Positions 9,225-26,436 are shown, counted from the stretch's first letter. The stretch is DNA of 64,000 nt from Streptomyces sp. LX-29 (GCF_029541745.1 NZ_CP089746.1:3162001-3226000), one strand, 5' to 3'. A program made the numbers and translations. The notes: generated from the letters alone by a model not told the origin.

Positions 9225-9506
9225 TTACTTGGCCTTCTCGAGGATCTCGACGACGCGCCAGCGCTTCGTCGCGGACAGCGGCCGGGTCTCCATGAGGAGG
9301 ACGCGGTCGCCGACACCCGCGGCGTTCTGCTCGTCGTGCGCCTTGAGCTTGTTGGTACGGCGGATGACCTTGCCGTACAGCGCGTGCTTGACGCGGTCCT
9401 CGACGGCGACGACGACGGTCTTGTCCATCTTGTCGCTGACGACCAGACCCTCACGGGTCTTGCGGAAACCGCGCTGGGTCTTCTCAGTCACATTCTTCTC
9501 GCTCAT
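9225..9506 (-). CDS. rpsQ: 30S ribosomal protein S17
   Basis: S17 is a primary 16S rRNA binding OB-fold protein. The 93-residue product has a short N-terminal extension ([20 protein letters not shown]), then [20 protein letters not shown] and [20 protein letters not shown]. Its ATG overlaps the rpmC stop by one base. Confidence 0.97.
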   Translation of the reverse strand: MSEKNVTEKTQRGFRKTREGLVVSDKMDKTVVVAVEDRVKHALYGKVIRRTNKLKAHDEQNAAGVGDRVLLMETRPLSATKRWRVVEILEKAK

Positions 9507-9730
9507 CAGGCGCTCTCCACCGTCTCGATGCCGAGCTCGCGCTCCCGCATCAGGGTGTAGATCCGGGCGATGTCCTTGCGGACGGCCTTCAGCCGGCCGT
9601 GGTTCTCGAGCTGTCCGGTCGCCGCCTGGAAGCGGAGGTTGAACAGCTCCTCCTTGGCCTCACGAAGCTTGGCAACGAGGTCCTCGTTGTTCAGCTCGCG
9701 CAGCTCGGACGCCTTGGTACCGGCCGCCAT
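9506..9730 (-). CDS. rpmC: 50S ribosomal protein L29
   Basis: L29 surrounds the peptide exit tunnel and helps form the trigger-factor/SRP dock. The 74-residue coiled-coil protein reads [20 protein letters not shown] and ends [19 protein letters not shown] lies one codon upstream, but the ATG that overlaps the rplP stop (TGATG) gives the usual length and was chosen. Confidence 0.96.
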   Translation of the reverse strand: MAAGTKASELRELNNEDLVAKLREAKEELFNLRFQAATGQLENHGRLKAVRKDIARIYTLMRERELGIETVESA

Positions 9731-10149
9731 CACGACTCACCTGCCTCGCGCCGAACGATCCGGCACTTCATCGGAAGCTTGTGCGCGGCGCGGGTGAGCG
9801 CCTCGCGAGCAGTCTTCTCGTTCGGGTAGGACAGCTCGAACATCACCCGACCGGGCTTGACGTTCGCGATCCACCACTCCGGGGAACCCTTACCGGAACC
9901 CATGCGGGTCTCGGCCGGCTTCTTCGTGAGCGGCCGGTCCGGGTAGATGTTGATCCAGACCTTGCCGCCACGCTTGATGTGGCGGGTCATGGCGATACGA
10001 GCGGCCTCGATCTGCCGGTTGGTGACGTACGCCGGGGTGACGGCCTGGATGCCGTACTCGCCGAACGCCAGCTCCGTGCCGCCCTTGGCCATACCCGACC
10101 GCTTCGGGTGGTGCTGCTTGCGGTGCTTGACCCTACGGGGGATCAGCAT
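9730..10149 (-). CDS. rplP: 50S ribosomal protein L16
   Basis: L16 sits at the A-site side of the central protuberance. The 139-residue product starts [20 protein letters not shown] and contains [20 protein letters not shown] and [20 protein letters not shown], the two L16 signatures. It follows rpsC by five bases. Confidence 0.97.
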   Translation of the reverse strand: MLIPRRVKHRKQHHPKRSGMAKGGTELAFGEYGIQAVTPAYVTNRQIEAARIAMTRHIKRGGKVWINIYPDRPLTKKPAETRMGSGKGSPEWWIANVKPGRVMFELSYPNEKTAREALTRAAHKLPMKCRIVRREAGES

Positions 10150-10154
10150 GGGGG

Positions 10155-10982
10155 TCAGGCCTCCGTTCCGGTGCTCTCAGCAGCCGGAGCAGCGGACGCG
10201 GCGTCGGCCTTGGGGGCCTCGGCGGCGGCGTTCTGCTGCTGCGGCTTACGGCCACGGCCACCGCGCTCGCCACCACGGCGCTGCGGGCGGTCGCTGCCAC
10301 CACGCGACGGGCGGTTGCCGGCGCGGGCGGCGGCGTTCTCGGCGCGGACCTCGGCGATGTTCTTCACGTCGCCCTTGTAGATCCACACCTTGACGCCGAT
10401 GCGGCCGAAGGTGGTCTTGGCCTCGAAGAAGCCGTACTCGACGTTCGCGCGGAGGGTGTGCAGCGGCACACGGCCCTCGCGGTAGAACTCCGAGCGGGAC
10501 ATCTCGGCGCCGCCGAGACGACCACCACACTGGATCTTGATGCCCTTGGCGCCCGCCTTCATGGCCGACTGCATGCTCTTACGCATGGCGCGGCGGAAGG
10601 AGACGCGGGAGGAGAGCTGCTCGGCGACGGCCTGCGCGACCAGCTGAGCGTCGACCTCGGGGTTCTTGACCTCGAGGATGTTCAGCTGGACCTGCTTGCC
10701 GGTGAGCTTCTCCAGGTCGCCACGGATACGGTCGGCCTCCGCGCCGCGACGGCCGATGACGATGCCCGGCCGGGCGGTGTGGATGTCGACGCGGACGCGG
10801 TCACGGGTGCGCTCGATCTCGACCTTGGAGATGCCGGCGCGCTCCATGCCGGACGTCATCATCCGACGGATGGCGACGTCTTCCTTGACGTAGTCCTTGT
10901 ACAGCTTGTCGGCGTACCACCGGGACTTGAAGTCCGTGGTGATGCCGAGCCGGAACCCGTGCGGGTTAACCTTCTGGCCCAT
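10155..10982 (-). CDS. rpsC: 30S ribosomal protein S3
   Basis: S3 forms part of the mRNA entry helicase. The 275-residue product has an N-terminal KH domain ([20 protein letters not shown]) and the S3 C-terminal domain ([20 protein letters not shown]). It ends in about 60 residues of Arg/Gly- then Ala-rich tail that is typical of Streptomyces and absent from E. coli S3. The ATG overlaps the rplV stop (TAATG). Confidence 0.97.
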   Translation of the reverse strand: MGQKVNPHGFRLGITTDFKSRWYADKLYKDYVKEDVAIRRMMTSGMERAGISKVEIERTRDRVRVDIHTARPGIVIGRRGAEADRIRGDLEKLTGKQVQLNILEVKNPEVDAQLVAQAVAEQLSSRVSFRRAMRKSMQSAMKAGAKGIKIQCGGRLGGAEMSRSEFYREGRVPLHTLRANVEYGFFEAKTTFGRIGVKVWIYKGDVKNIAEVRAENAAARAGNRPSRGGSDRPQRRGGERGGRGRKPQQQNAAAEAPKADAASAAPAAESTGTEA

Positions 10983-11329
10983 TACCGGGTTCCTTCCTTG
11001 CTGCTGACGACCACGGTGATGTGGCTGGTCCGCTTGCGGATCCGGTAGGCACGGCCCTGGGCGCGCGGCCGGAACCGCTTCAGGGTCGGGCCCTCGTCGA
11101 CGTACGCCTCGCTGATGAACAGCGTGGAGGCGTCGGTGTGGTCGTAGTTGTGCGCGGCGTTGGCAATGGCGCTGTCCAGCACCTTGCCTACCGGCACGCT
11201 CGCGGCCTGCGGGGCGAAACGCAGGACCGCCTGAGCCTCCGTGGCATCCATGCCACGGATGAGGTCCACCACGCGGCGGGCCTTCATGGGCGTGACGCGG
11301 ATGTACCGCGCCTGGGCCCTGGCTTCCAT
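10982..11329 (-). CDS. rplV: 50S ribosomal protein L22
   Basis: L22 lines the exit tunnel through its beta-hairpin loop. The 115-residue product starts [20 protein letters not shown] and ends [24 protein letters not shown]. An in-frame ATG eight codons upstream exists, but the chosen ATG has GAAGGGA upstream and gives the usual length. Confidence 0.95.
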   Translation of the reverse strand: MEARAQARYIRVTPMKARRVVDLIRGMDATEAQAVLRFAPQAASVPVGKVLDSAIANAAHNYDHTDASTLFISEAYVDEGPTLKRFRPRAQGRAYRIRKRTSHITVVVSSKEGTR

Positions 11330-11373
11330 GGTTGTCCCTTCGGTGTCAGTCATTGGTCTTCGCTCTCCGCAGA

Positions 11374-11655
11374 TCAGCGACGACGCGACTTGCGGTCGTC
11401 CTTCTCATGGCCGCGGAAGGTGCGGGTCGGCGCGAACTCGCCGAGCTTGTGGCCGACCATCGACTCGGTGACGAACACCGGGACGTGCTTGCGGCCGTCG
11501 TGCACCGCGATCGTGTGGCCGAGCATGGCCGGGACGATCATCGAGCGGCGGGACCAGGTCTTGATGACGTTCTTGGTGCCGGCTTCGTTCTGGACATCCA
11601 CCTTCTTGCTCAGGTGGTCGTCGACGAAGGGCCCCTTCTTGAGACTGCGCGGCAT
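11374..11655 (-). CDS. rpsS: 30S ribosomal protein S19
   Basis: S19 lies in the 30S head beside S13. The 93-residue product starts [20 protein letters not shown] and has [20 protein letters not shown] plus [14 protein letters not shown]. It follows rplB by 12 bases. Confidence 0.97.
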   Translation of the reverse strand: MPRSLKKGPFVDDHLSKKVDVQNEAGTKNVIKTWSRRSMIVPAMLGHTIAVHDGRKHVPVFVTESMVGHKLGEFAPTRTFRGHEKDDRKSRRR

Positions 11656-11667
11656 CTAAACCCGCTC

Positions 11668-12504
11668 CTAGCGCTTCTTGTTCGTCTTGCGGCGGCGGAC
11701 GATGTACTTGTTGCTGGCCTTCTTCGGCGAGCGAGTACGTCCTTCCTTCTTGCCCCAGGGCGAGACCGGGTGGCGACCACCGGAGGTCTTACCCTCACCA
11801 CCACCGTGCGGGTGGTCGACGGGGTTCATGACCACACCGCGGACGGTCGGGCGAACGCCCTTCCAGCGCATACGGCCGGCCTTGCCCCAGTTGATGTTCG
11901 ACTGCTCGGCGTTGCCGACCTCGCCAACGGTGGCGCGGCAGCGGACGTCGACCAGGCGGACCTCACCGGACGGCATACGCAGGTGGGCGTAGGCGCCCTC
12001 CTTCGCCAGCAGCTGCACGGACGCACCGGCGGAGCGGGCGAACTTGGCACCGCCGCCGGGACGCAGCTCGATGGCGTGGATGGTCGTACCGACCGGGATG
12101 TTGCGCAGCGGCAGGTTGTTGCCCGGCTTGATGTCGGCCCCGGGGCCGTTCTCGATCCGAGCGCCCTGCACCAGACCGGCCGGCGCGATGATGTAGCGCT
12201 TCTCACCGTCGGCGTAGTGCAGCAGCGCGATGCGCGCGGTGCGGTTCGGGTCGTACTCGATGTGAGCGACCTTCGCCGGGACGCCGTCCTTGTCGTGACG
12301 ACGGAAGTCGATGACGCGGTACGCGCGCTTGTGACCGCCACCCTGGTGGCGAACAGTGACGCGACCGGCGTTGTTACGACCGCCCTTGCTGTGCAGCGGG
12401 CGGACCAGCGACTTCTCCGGCGTGGACCGCGTGATCTCGACGAAGTCGGCGACGCTGGCGCCACGACGGCCCGGAGTCGTCGGCTTGTACTTGCGGATAC
12501 CCAT
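11668..12504 (-). CDS. rplB: 50S ribosomal protein L2
   Basis: L2 is required for subunit association and peptidyl-transferase activity. The 278-residue product starts [20 protein letters not shown] and has the OB-fold and SH3-like domains. The catalytic-region signature [20 protein letters not shown], with the conserved His, is present. It lies 41 bases after rplW. Confidence 0.97.
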   Translation of the reverse strand: MGIRKYKPTTPGRRGASVADFVEITRSTPEKSLVRPLHSKGGRNNAGRVTVRHQGGGHKRAYRVIDFRRHDKDGVPAKVAHIEYDPNRTARIALLHYADGEKRYIIAPAGLVQGARIENGPGADIKPGNNLPLRNIPVGTTIHAIELRPGGGAKFARSAGASVQLLAKEGAYAHLRMPSGEVRLVDVRCRATVGEVGNAEQSNINWGKAGRMRWKGVRPTVRGVVMNPVDHPHGGGEGKTSGGRHPVSPWGKKEGRTRSPKKASNKYIVRRRKTNKKR

Positions 12505-12545
12505 TTCTCAGTCCTCGTCCGATTCCGGACGACACGGACTCCTAG

Positions 12546-12869
12546 TTAGGAGACCGGGCCGCCGAAGATGTCGATACGGTCGCCCTCGGCGAGGGTCACG
12601 ATGGCGCGCTTGGTGTCCTTGCGCTTGCCGAAACCGGTCTTGGTGCGCTTGCGCTTACCCTGCCGGTTGATCGTGTTCACCCCGGTGACCTTGACCGAGA
12701 AGACCGTCTCGACGGCCTGCTTGATCTGGGTCTTGTTGGCACGCGGGTCGACGATGAACGTGTACTTGTTCTCGTCCAGCAGCGCGTAGCTCTTCTCGGA
12801 GACGACCGGCTTGACCAGGATGTCGCGCGGGTCCGAGAAGGTCTTGCTGGTGATCGTGGCCTCAGACAT
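12546..12869 (-). CDS. rplW: 50S ribosomal protein L23
   Basis: L23 is the docking site for trigger factor and SRP at the tunnel exit. The 107-residue product starts [20 protein letters not shown] and has [20 protein letters not shown] and [19 protein letters not shown]. The ATG overlaps the rplD stop by one base. A longer in-frame reading runs inside rplD and is not used. Confidence 0.97.
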   Translation of the reverse strand: MSEATITSKTFSDPRDILVKPVVSEKSYALLDENKYTFIVDPRANKTQIKQAVETVFSVKVTGVNTINRQGKRKRTKTGFGKRKDTKRAIVTLAEGDRIDIFGGPVS

Positions 12870-13519
12870 CAGGCCTCGCTCCCTTCGGTCACAGCGGCCT
12901 TGGGGCCAGCGACGAAGGTGTCGAAGGCGGCCTTGGTGAAGACCACGTCGTCGGAGACGAGCACGTCGTACGTGTTCAGCTGGCCCGGCTCCAGGATGTG
13001 AACCTGGGGCAGGTTGCGGGCCGACAGCCACGCGACCTCGTCCGAGCGCTCGGCGACCAGGAGCACGTTCTTGCGCTCGCTGATCTTGCCCAGCAGGGCC
13101 TTGGCGGCCTTGGTGGACACCGAACCGTCAACGACGCCGGTCACGACGTGGATACGGTCGTGGCGGGCCCGGTCGGAGAGGGCACCGCGGAGGGCGGCGG
13201 CCTTCATCTTCTTCGGGGTGCGCTGCGAGTAGTCACGCGGCACGGGACCGTGCACGACGCCACCACCGGCGAACTGCGGCGCGCGGGTCGAACCCTGACG
13301 GGCGCGACCGGTGCCCTTCTGGCGGTAAGGCTTCTTGCCGCCACCACGGACCTCGCCGCGGGTCTTGGTCTTGTGCGTGCCCTGGCGGGCAGCGGCCAGC
13401 TGCGCGACAACGACCTGGTGGATCAGCGGAACGCTGACCTGCGCGTCGAAGAGCTCAGCGGGGAGCTCGACGGTCCCGGCCTTGTCGCCTGCCGGCGAAA
13501 GGATGTCAATGGTGCTCAT
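12869..13519 (-). CDS. rplD: 50S ribosomal protein L4
   Basis: L4 lines the exit tunnel and, in E. coli, autoregulates the S10 operon at transcription and translation. The 216-residue product has [20 protein letters not shown] and the extended loop [20 protein letters not shown]. It follows rplC by eight bases. Whether L4 control operates here through the long rpsJ leader cannot be seen. Confidence 0.97.
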   Translation of the reverse strand: MSTIDILSPAGDKAGTVELPAELFDAQVSVPLIHQVVVAQLAAARQGTHKTKTRGEVRGGGKKPYRQKGTGRARQGSTRAPQFAGGGVVHGPVPRDYSQRTPKKMKAAALRGALSDRARHDRIHVVTGVVDGSVSTKAAKALLGKISERKNVLLVAERSDEVAWLSARNLPQVHILEPGQLNTYDVLVSDDVVFTKAAFDTFVAGPKAAVTEGSEA

Positions 13520-13527
13520 CGGTTACC

Positions 13528-14172
13528 TCAGGCCCCCTTGGCCGCGGTACGGACCAGGACGAGGCCGCCGTTCGGACCAGGAACCGCGCCCTTGATGAGC
13601 AGCAGGCCCTTCTCCGCGTCAACGGCGTGGACGGTCAGGTTCTGGGTGGTGACCCGCTCATTGCCCATGCGGCCGGCCATGCGCAGGCCCTTGAACACGC
13701 GGCCCGGGGTGGCGCAGCCACCGATGGAGCCCGGCGAGCGGTGCTTGCGCTGGGTGCCGTGGCCGGCGCCGAGGCCGGCGAAGCCGTGGCGCTTCATGAC
13801 ACCGGCGGTGCCCTTGCCCTTGCTGGTGCCGGTCACGTCGACCTTGACACCGGACTCGAACACCTCTGCGGTGACCTCCTGGCCGAGCGTGTACTCGCTG
13901 GCGTCAGCGGTACGCAGCTCCACCAGGTGGCGGCGCGGGGTGACGTCCGCCTTGGCGAAGTGACCCTTGAGGGGCTTGTTCACCTTGCGCGGGTCGATCT
14001 CGCCGAAGGCGATCTGGACGGCGTCGTAGCCGTCCACGTCGTTGGTGCGGACCTGGGTCACGACGCAGGGACCGGCCTTGACGACGGTGACCGGGACGAC
14101 ACGGTTGTTCTCGTCCCACACCTGCGTCATGCCGAGCTTCTCGCCCAGGACGCCCTTGATCTGCTTAGCCAT
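13528..14172 (-). CDS. rplC: 50S ribosomal protein L3
   Basis: L3 starts 50S assembly and reaches the peptidyl-transferase centre. The 214-residue product starts [20 protein letters not shown] and includes the L3 signature [18 protein letters not shown]. An in-frame GTG four codons upstream was rejected on length. GAGGTG lies upstream of the chosen ATG. It is 13 bases after rpsJ. Confidence 0.97.
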   Translation of the reverse strand: MAKQIKGVLGEKLGMTQVWDENNRVVPVTVVKAGPCVVTQVRTNDVDGYDAVQIAFGEIDPRKVNKPLKGHFAKADVTPRRHLVELRTADASEYTLGQEVTAEVFESGVKVDVTGTSKGKGTAGVMKRHGFAGLGAGHGTQRKHRSPGSIGGCATPGRVFKGLRMAGRMGNERVTTQNLTVHAVDAEKGLLLIKGAVPGPNGGLVLVRTAAKGA

Positions 14173-14185
14173 CTCGCGCGTCACC

Positions 14186-14494
14186 TCAGAGCTTGATCTC
14201 GATGTCGACGCCCGCCGGCAGGTCGAGGCGCATCAGCGAGTCAACCGTCTTCGGCGTGGGGTCGAGGATGTCGATGAGGCGCTTGTGCGTGCGCATCTCG
14301 AAGTGCTCGCGCGAGTCCTTGTACTTGTGCGGCGACTTGATGACGCAGTACACGTTCTTCTCAGTGGGCAGCGGCACCGGGCCCGCGACCGACGCACCAG
14401 TGCGGGTCACCGTCTCGACGATCTTCTTCGCCGAGGAGTCGATGACCTCGTGGTCGTAGGCCTTGAGCCGGATGCGGATCTTCTGTCCCGCCAT
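14186..14494 (-). CDS. rpsJ: 30S ribosomal protein S10
   Basis: S10 sits in the 30S head and also pairs with NusB/NusG in antitermination. The 102-residue product starts [20 protein letters not shown] and contains the S10 signature in [20 protein letters not shown]. It is the first gene of the S10-type operon, preceded by a long leader with a conserved hairpin and a good promoter. Confidence 0.97.
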   Translation of the reverse strand: MAGQKIRIRLKAYDHEVIDSSAKKIVETVTRTGASVAGPVPLPTEKNVYCVIKSPHKYKDSREHFEMRTHKRLIDILDPTPKTVDSLMRLDLPAGVDIEIKL

Positions 14495-14550
14495 GGCTAC
14501 TTCGTAGTCCTGTCTCTCGTAACGCTCTGGGACCCGATGCGTTCGCGTCC

Positions 14551-14581
14551 TTCTCCGACCCACGCGGTCGGGCGTGTCGCG
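14551..14581 (-). promoter_or_regulatory. conserved leader hairpin, copy upstream of rpsJ
   Basis: On the minus strand CCGACC-GCGTG-GGTCGG forms a 6-bp stem, 57 bases before the rpsJ ATG. The 31-base block around it matches the block before rpsL (21946-21976) with one mismatch. Both lie at nearly the same distance from the first gene of a ribosomal operon, suggesting a shared leader or processing signal. Confidence 0.6.
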
Positions 14582-14835
14582 CCCCTTCCGGCAAATCTCC
14601 CAAGGGGGATTCCCTGCGAAGGGGGCGTGGGGGAAGAACACCCACCGGGCGCCTGGCTGGGGCCCCGCTGACACTTCCCGGAAGATTCCCGTACTTCCGC
14701 CCCTGATAAGAGGCGACGAGTACTGCGGGACTCGCTTCCAGTCCTCCCGGCGGGAGGCGCGCAGCATCGGCACTCAACCGAGCAACCTGGACAGTGTGCC
14801 ATACGGGCAGGAAGGCGCGCCAATCGTGGCCGAAG

Positions 14836-14863
14836 ACCGTACCCGCGCGAAGGCGGTTGTCAA
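14836..14863 (-). promoter_or_regulatory. probable rpsJ (S10 operon) promoter
   Basis: The minus strand reads TTGACA (14858-14863), a 16-base spacer, then TACGGT (14836-14841). This matches a vegetative sigma-70/HrdB promoter. Transcription would start near 14829 and give a leader of about 335 bases. Confidence 0.65.
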
Positions 14864-15005
14864 ACTCGCCGCAGCATGACGGGCTTGATCATTTCGTGAC
14901 CGGCAATATCACGCCACAGAGCAACCTGGGAAGATCCCGGACCGTCCTATATCACGCTGAAGCAGCCGGGGACTGAGTGCTGCACGACGGGACGGGGTCA
15001 CCCAG

Positions 15006-17153
15006 ATGGCTGCTCTTTCCGGGGAGGACTCCCCGCGATACGCCGCGCCGCGGCACACCCTCTCACGCCGACGCACCCTGGGCGCGCTGGCCGCCGTGAC
15101 CGCGGCCACGGTCGCCGGATGCAGCTCCGAGGGGCGCAAGGCCGCCACCGCGGCCCCGGTGCGGTCCGTGGACCCCCACTCGGCGGAGCCCTTCCGGTCC
15201 GCCAGCGGCAACGGCGACACCCTCCTGCTCCAGGTGCTGGCCCACCCGGACGACGATCTGTACTTCATGAACCCCGACGCGCAGCACATCCTGCGCTCGG
15301 GCACCCCCCTCGTCAGCGTCTACGTCACCGCCGGCGAGGCCAAGGGCATCAACCGGGTCTACGGCGGCCCCATCCCGAAGCCGGACAAGCCCGGCTACTC
15401 CTCCGCCCGGCACCAGGGCCTGCGCCAGGCGTACGCCGAGATGCTGGGCCTGGACCGGTTCACCCGCTGGCGGCGCACGGTGATGACGCTCCCCGGCGGC
15501 CTCCGCGCGGAGAGCAACGTCCTGACCAACGGGCGACAGAAGGTCCAGCTGGTCTTCCTCAACATCGCCATGCTGTCCGACAACGGCGTCCGCATCCCCG
15601 ACCTGTGGGAGGTCCCGGGCACCGAGGCCGACACCCTGGTCGCCACCGGCTCCCCGCTCCAGGAGTCCGACACCTACGACCACGAGGCGCTGGTCGACGT
15701 GCTCGCCGGGCTGATGGACCGGTTCCGGCCGACGGTGATCCACACCCTGGACCCGGACCCCGACTTCCAGATCCACGACGCCACCCACCCCCGGGACAAC
15801 GACCAGCCCGGGTGCTCCGACCACCGCGACCACACCCCGGTGGCCCTGTTCACCTGGAAGGCGATCTCCCAGTGGGTGGCCGACGCCTCCCGCCGGGACG
15901 GCCGCGCCCCGCGCTTCGTCACCACCGCCTTCCGCGGGTACTACAACCAGCGCTGGCCGCACAACCTGCCGATCGAGATCGTGCGGAACAAGGCCCACAT
16001 CGTCTCCGCCTACGGTGGCTCCCCCACCTGGCCGTGCGGCAACACCGCGGGCTGCGGCGACTACAGCCAGGGCGGCAACCGGGCGCTGGTCAACCGCAAG
16101 GGCTGGGTGCGCTCCACCCACCACCGCTACCCCGGCGGGCTGCCCGCCCCGCAGCTCGACCGCGACGGGCGACTGATCGCCTACGGCGTGCTGGGCACCC
16201 AGGCCGTGCGCTGGCGGGAGACCGGCAAGGGCACCGGGCGCTTCGGCGCCCCCGAGAACCTCGGCGGCGGCCCGCTGGCGCCCGCGCTGCACGTGGTCAG
16301 GGACACCGCGGGACGACAGCTGCTCTTCGGGCTGCGCTTCACGGACGTGGCCGGCCAGGGCGGTCCCAACCGACGGGACATCGTGGTGCTGGAGCAGCGC
16401 GCCCCCGGCGGCTCCTTCCGCCCCTGGCGGGCGCTGGGCACCCCCGAGCTCCTGCCCTCCCGCGGGCGGCGGGTCGGCGCGCCCACCGCCGTCGCCACCC
16501 CGGACGGCCGGGTGCACCTGTTCGTCCGCACCGCCGACAAGGGCATCGCCACCCGCGTCCGGGAGGCCGACGGCCGCTGGGGCCCCTGGCAGGACCTGGG
16601 CGGCGGCGAGATACAGGACGGCCTGAGCGCGCTGGTCGACCGCGAGGGCCGCATCCACGTCTTCGGCGGCGGCCGGGACACCGTCCACCACTGGTCCCAG
16701 GACGCCCCCGGCGGTCCCGTCTTCGCCCGACCGCTGACCGGGCTGCCGCGCCCCGGCAACCAGCCCGGGGCGACACTGGCCCCCGACGGCTCCGTCGCCG
16801 TGATCTACCGCGCCCCCGCCACCGCCCAGCCCGCCGTGCACACGGTGCTGTCCGCGCACCACCCGGGCGAGACCCCGCTGCGCTTCTTCGAGGGCTACGG
16901 GCCGGTCACCGCGCACACCGTCCGCGCGGCCGGCCGCGACACCCTGCTGCTCCTCAGCCGGGCCATGGACGGCGAGGTGCAGCTGCGCTACGGCACCAAG
17001 CCCGGCACCCGCCCACTGCGCTCCCCCGGCCATCTGGTTCCGGTCGGCGCCCCGACACTGCTCCCGGGCGACGAGGCCCATGTCGCCGTGGTCGGCATGT
17101 CCCCGGCGGCCACACCCTGGATCTGGCGGCCGCAGGCGACCTCCCGGGCCTGA
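15006..17153 (+). CDS. exported PIG-L family deacetylase with propeller-like C-terminus
   Basis: PIG-L/LmbE proteins are zinc-dependent N-deacetylases acting on GlcNAc-type substrates. The 715-residue product has a twin-arginine-like SRRRTLGALAAVTAATVAGC signal with lipobox Cys near residue 39, suggesting a Tat-exported lipoprotein. The catalytic domain (about 70-330) shows LAHPDDDLYF and CSDHRDHTPVALF, the metal-site motifs. Residues about 370-715 contain repeated DGRVHLFVR / EGRIHVFGGG blocks like a lectin or beta-propeller domain. The substrate cannot be told from sequence. It is the only plus-strand gene between the S10 and str blocks and converges on tuf. Confidence 0.85.
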   Translation: MAALSGEDSPRYAAPRHTLSRRRTLGALAAVTAATVAGCSSEGRKAATAAPVRSVDPHSAEPFRSASGNGDTLLLQVLAHPDDDLYFMNPDAQHILRSGTPLVSVYVTAGEAKGINRVYGGPIPKPDKPGYSSARHQGLRQAYAEMLGLDRFTRWRRTVMTLPGGLRAESNVLTNGRQKVQLVFLNIAMLSDNGVRIPDLWEVPGTEADTLVATGSPLQESDTYDHEALVDVLAGLMDRFRPTVIHTLDPDPDFQIHDATHPRDNDQPGCSDHRDHTPVALFTWKAISQWVADASRRDGRAPRFVTTAFRGYYNQRWPHNLPIEIVRNKAHIVSAYGGSPTWPCGNTAGCGDYSQGGNRALVNRKGWVRSTHHRYPGGLPAPQLDRDGRLIAYGVLGTQAVRWRETGKGTGRFGAPENLGGGPLAPALHVVRDTAGRQLLFGLRFTDVAGQGGPNRRDIVVLEQRAPGGSFRPWRALGTPELLPSRGRRVGAPTAVATPDGRVHLFVRTADKGIATRVREADGRWGPWQDLGGGEIQDGLSALVDREGRIHVFGGGRDTVHHWSQDAPGGPVFARPLTGLPRPGNQPGATLAPDGSVAVIYRAPATAQPAVHTVLSAHHPGETPLRFFEGYGPVTAHTVRAAGRDTLLLLSRAMDGEVQLRYGTKPGTRPLRSPGHLVPVGAPTLLPGDEAHVAVVGMSPAATPWIWRPQATSRA

Positions 17154-17160
17154 TCACGTT

Positions 17161-17300
17161 CTTTTCAGGGCTCGGTTCGCCTCCGGGCGCCCTAAGCGAC
17201 TGCCGACAGTCGACCGTGCTCGCCTGCGCGCCCCTTTTCAGGGCTCGGTTCGCCTCCGGGCGCCTTAAGCGACTGCCGACGGTCGACCGTGCTCGCCTGC
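17161..17300. repeat. 67-bp direct repeat, two copies, 73-bp period
   Basis: The blocks 17161-17227 and 17234-17300 share 67 bases with two mismatches (CTTTTCAGGGCTCGG... to ...GTGCTCGCCTGC). Both lie between the PIG-L gene and tuf and code for nothing evident. The second copy continues into a longer element with a relative at 34.3 kb. Confidence 0.85.
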
Positions 17301-17370
17301 TCGTTCCTCACAGGCTCCGCGCGCTCTCCCTTTCGGCAGCCGCGCGCCCTTCGGCTCACTCGCCGGTGAG
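17281..17370. repeat. dispersed intergenic element, copy A
   Basis: The block carries GGTCGACCGTGCTCG, CTCCGCGCGCTCTCCC, GCGCGCCCTTCGGCTCACTC and GTGAG in that order. The same order appears at 34304-34390 between rplK and nusG. This looks like a small non-coding repeat family. Confidence 0.6.
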
Positions 17371-17410
17371 GCGGCTGCGGGCCCGTCGTACCGTCCCCGG
17401 ACACGAAAAG

Positions 17411-17452
17411 ACCTGGGCCCCGCCCGCCGTTTCCGGCGAGCGGGGCCCAGGT
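17411..17452 (-). terminator. terminator after tuf
   Basis: A 12-bp perfect outer stem (ACCTGGGCCCCG and complement) encloses a second 5-bp stem (CGCCG/CGGCG) with loop TTTC. It begins 25 bases beyond the tuf stop and also faces the converging PIG-L gene, so it may serve both strands. Confidence 0.8.
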
Positions 17453-17477
17453 GCGGTTGCCTTCAGGCAGCCTCAGG

Positions 17478-18671
<1,194 letters not shown>

Positions 18672-18805
18672 TGGGGTCCTCCTGTGGAGTGGTTCTGTAA
18701 CGCATCCACACTTTGCGGATGGGTTCAGGTGTTCTTACCGAACCGGCCAGGACCCCGAGGGGGATGCCCTTCGCCGTATTCGAATGGTGGGCCGGCGCCC
18801 GGGGC

Positions 18806-18840
18806 CCGCCGCAGACCACCTGAGCGGCGGTCTGCGGCGG
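18806..18840 (-). terminator. hairpin between fusA and tuf
   Basis: A perfect 12-bp stem (CCGCCGCAGACC and complement) with an 11-base loop lies 53 bases after the fusA stop. It may end part of the rpsL-rpsG-fusA transcripts before tuf. Confidence 0.7.
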
Positions 18841-18892
18841 TATGCCCCGATGCCTGATAGCTCCAGCCTAAAGGGGTGGGTAACGAGAGGTG

Positions 18893-21013
<2,121 letters not shown>

Positions 21014-21052
21014 GTGGCTCAGTCTTCTCTCGGTTCTCGATGGGGGTAGCGA

Positions 21053-21523
21053 CTACCAGCGGTAGTGCGCGAAGGCCTTGTTGGACTCGGCCATCTTGTG
21101 GGTGTCCTCGCGACGCTTGACGGAGGCGCCCAGACCGTTGCTGGCGTCCAGCAGCTCGTTCATGAGGCGCTCGGTCATGGTCTTCTCGCGACGGGCGCGG
21201 GAGTAGCCCACGAGCCAGCGCAGCGCGAGGGTGGAGGCACGGCCGGGCTTGACCTCGACCGGAACCTGGTAGGTCGCGCCACCGACGCGGCGGGACTTGA
21301 CCTCGAGAGCCGGCTTGACGTTCTCCAGAGCGCGCTTGAGCGTGATGACCGGGTCGTTACCGGTCTTCTCGCGCAGGCCCTCCATGGCGCCGTACACGAT
21401 GCGCTCGGCGGTGGAACGCTTGCCGTTCAGCAGGATCTTGTTGATCAGCGAGGTGACAAGAGGAGAGTTGTAGACCGGGTCGATGATGACCGGGCGCTTC
21501 GGGGCGGGGCCCTTACGAGGCAT
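21053..21523 (-). CDS. rpsG: 30S ribosomal protein S7
   Basis: S7 organises the 30S head and contacts E-site tRNA. It is the translational repressor of the str operon in E. coli. The 156-residue product starts [20 protein letters not shown] and has the signature near [20 protein letters not shown]. It follows rpsL by two bases. Confidence 0.98.
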   Translation of the reverse strand: MPRKGPAPKRPVIIDPVYNSPLVTSLINKILLNGKRSTAERIVYGAMEGLREKTGNDPVITLKRALENVKPALEVKSRRVGGATYQVPVEVKPGRASTLALRWLVGYSRARREKTMTERLMNELLDASNGLGASVKRREDTHKMAESNKAFAHYRW

Positions 21524-21525
21524 TC

Positions 21526-21897
21526 TTACTTCTCCTTCTTGGCGCCGTAGCGGCTGCGAGCCTGCTTGCGGTTCTTGACGCCCTGCGTGTCGAGCGAACC
21601 ACGGATGATCTTGTAGCGAACACCCGGAAGGTCCTTCACACGACCGCCACGCACGAGCACGATCGAGTGCTCCTGCAGGTTGTGGCCCTCACCCGGAATG
21701 TAAGCGGTGACCTCGATCCCGCTGGTCAGACGCACACGCGCGACCTTACGCAGGGCCGAGTTCGGCTTCTTCGGGGTGGTCGTGAAAACACGCGTGCAGA
21801 CGCCGCGGCGCTGGGGCGAACCCTCCAGTGCGGGCGTCTTGTTCTTCTCGACCTTGTCCTGCCGGCCCTTGCGGACCAGCTGCTGGATCGTAGGCAC
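21526..21897 (-). CDS. rpsL: 30S ribosomal protein S12
   Basis: S12 sits at the decoding centre. The 123-residue product starts [20 protein letters not shown]. It keeps Lys43 in [12 protein letters not shown] and Lys88 in [12 protein letters not shown], the residues changed in classical streptomycin-resistant mutants, so the wild-type form is present. It is the first gene of the rpsL-rpsG-fusA-tuf operon. Confidence 0.98.
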   Translation of the reverse strand: MPTIQQLVRKGRQDKVEKNKTPALEGSPQRRGVCTRVFTTTPKKPNSALRKVARVRLTSGIEVTAYIPGEGHNLQEHSIVLVRGGRVKDLPGVRYKIIRGSLDTQGVKNRKQARSRYGAKKEK

Positions 21898-21945
21898 CGT
21901 TTCTCCGGTTTCTGTGTGCCAGTCTCAGTAAAGCTAACCTGGGGT

Positions 21946-21976
21946 TTCTCCGACCCACGCGGTCGGGTGTGTCGCG
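21946..21976 (-). promoter_or_regulatory. conserved leader hairpin, copy upstream of rpsL
   Basis: This is the second copy of the 31-base block seen before rpsJ, with one substitution outside the stem. The CCGACC-GCGTG-GGTCGG hairpin stands 49 bases before the rpsL start. Confidence 0.6.
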
Positions 21977-22094
21977 AACCTCATACGCTTCCGCCGAGGC
22001 GAAAGGTGCGTATTTGGTCGGCGTCTCGGCCTCGGCATCCCGTGCGGACGAGTGCACGCACAAGGACCCGGGCACACCCCAGGCACAAGGTCTG

Positions 22095-22123
22095 AGCGTA
22101 CCTACCTCATCCACTTCGGTCAA
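22095..22123 (-). promoter_or_regulatory. probable rpsL (str operon) promoter
   Basis: The minus strand shows TTGACC (22118-22123), a 17-base spacer and TACGCT (22095-22100). Transcription would begin near 22088, giving about 190 bases of leader. Confidence 0.65.
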
Positions 22124-22469
22124 AACAAATGCCCCCCGCCGGGACACGCCGGACCTCCACCGATTCGCCGCCGCCTCCACCCCGCGCGCACCACGCGGCC
22201 GTCCCGAGGAGCCCGTACGAGCCCACGGTGGCCGCCCCGCCCGCCCCGCGGCCACCGCCCGGCACCGACGCCGCGCCGGGACCCGCGACGGCCGGAGAGG
22301 CCCGGTGGGGCGCGACCACGGCCCTGTCCCAGCCGAGGGGCCGCGTACCCTGCCGCCTCCCTCGGCCGGCCCGGAGGAGTCCGGGACACCCGTCCGTCGC
22401 GAGCCGCCGCACCACGGCCCCGGGCTCATCCGGGGCGCCGCCGGCCGGGCGCGGACACCCCGGAAAAGC

Positions 22470-22507
22470 CGCAGGGCGGCCACCCCCGTGGGGGTGGCCG
22501 CCCTGCG
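22470..22507 (-). terminator. terminator after rpoC
   Basis: An 18-bp perfect stem (CGCAGGGCGGCCACCCCC and complement) has only GT between the arms. On the minus strand it is followed by GCTTTTCC. It lies 15 bases beyond the rpoC stop. Confidence 0.9.
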
Positions 22508-22521
22508 TCGCCTGTGGCGTC

Positions 22522-26436
<3,915 letters not shown>

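Larger units (their letters stand above)
14495..15005. other. divergent control region of rpsJ and the PIG-L gene
   Basis: These 511 bases contain no gene. They hold the rpsJ promoter, its roughly 330-base leader with a conserved hairpin, and the upstream region of the plus-strand PIG-L gene. The element GAGCAACCTGG occurs twice, at 14779-14789 and near 14920. Confidence 0.6.
21898..22521. other. rpoC-rpsL intergenic region
   Basis: These 624 bases hold the rpoC terminator, the str operon promoter, and an approximately 190-base leader with the conserved hairpin. The middle (about 22130-22460) is GC-rich and shows no supported gene. Confidence 0.6.
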
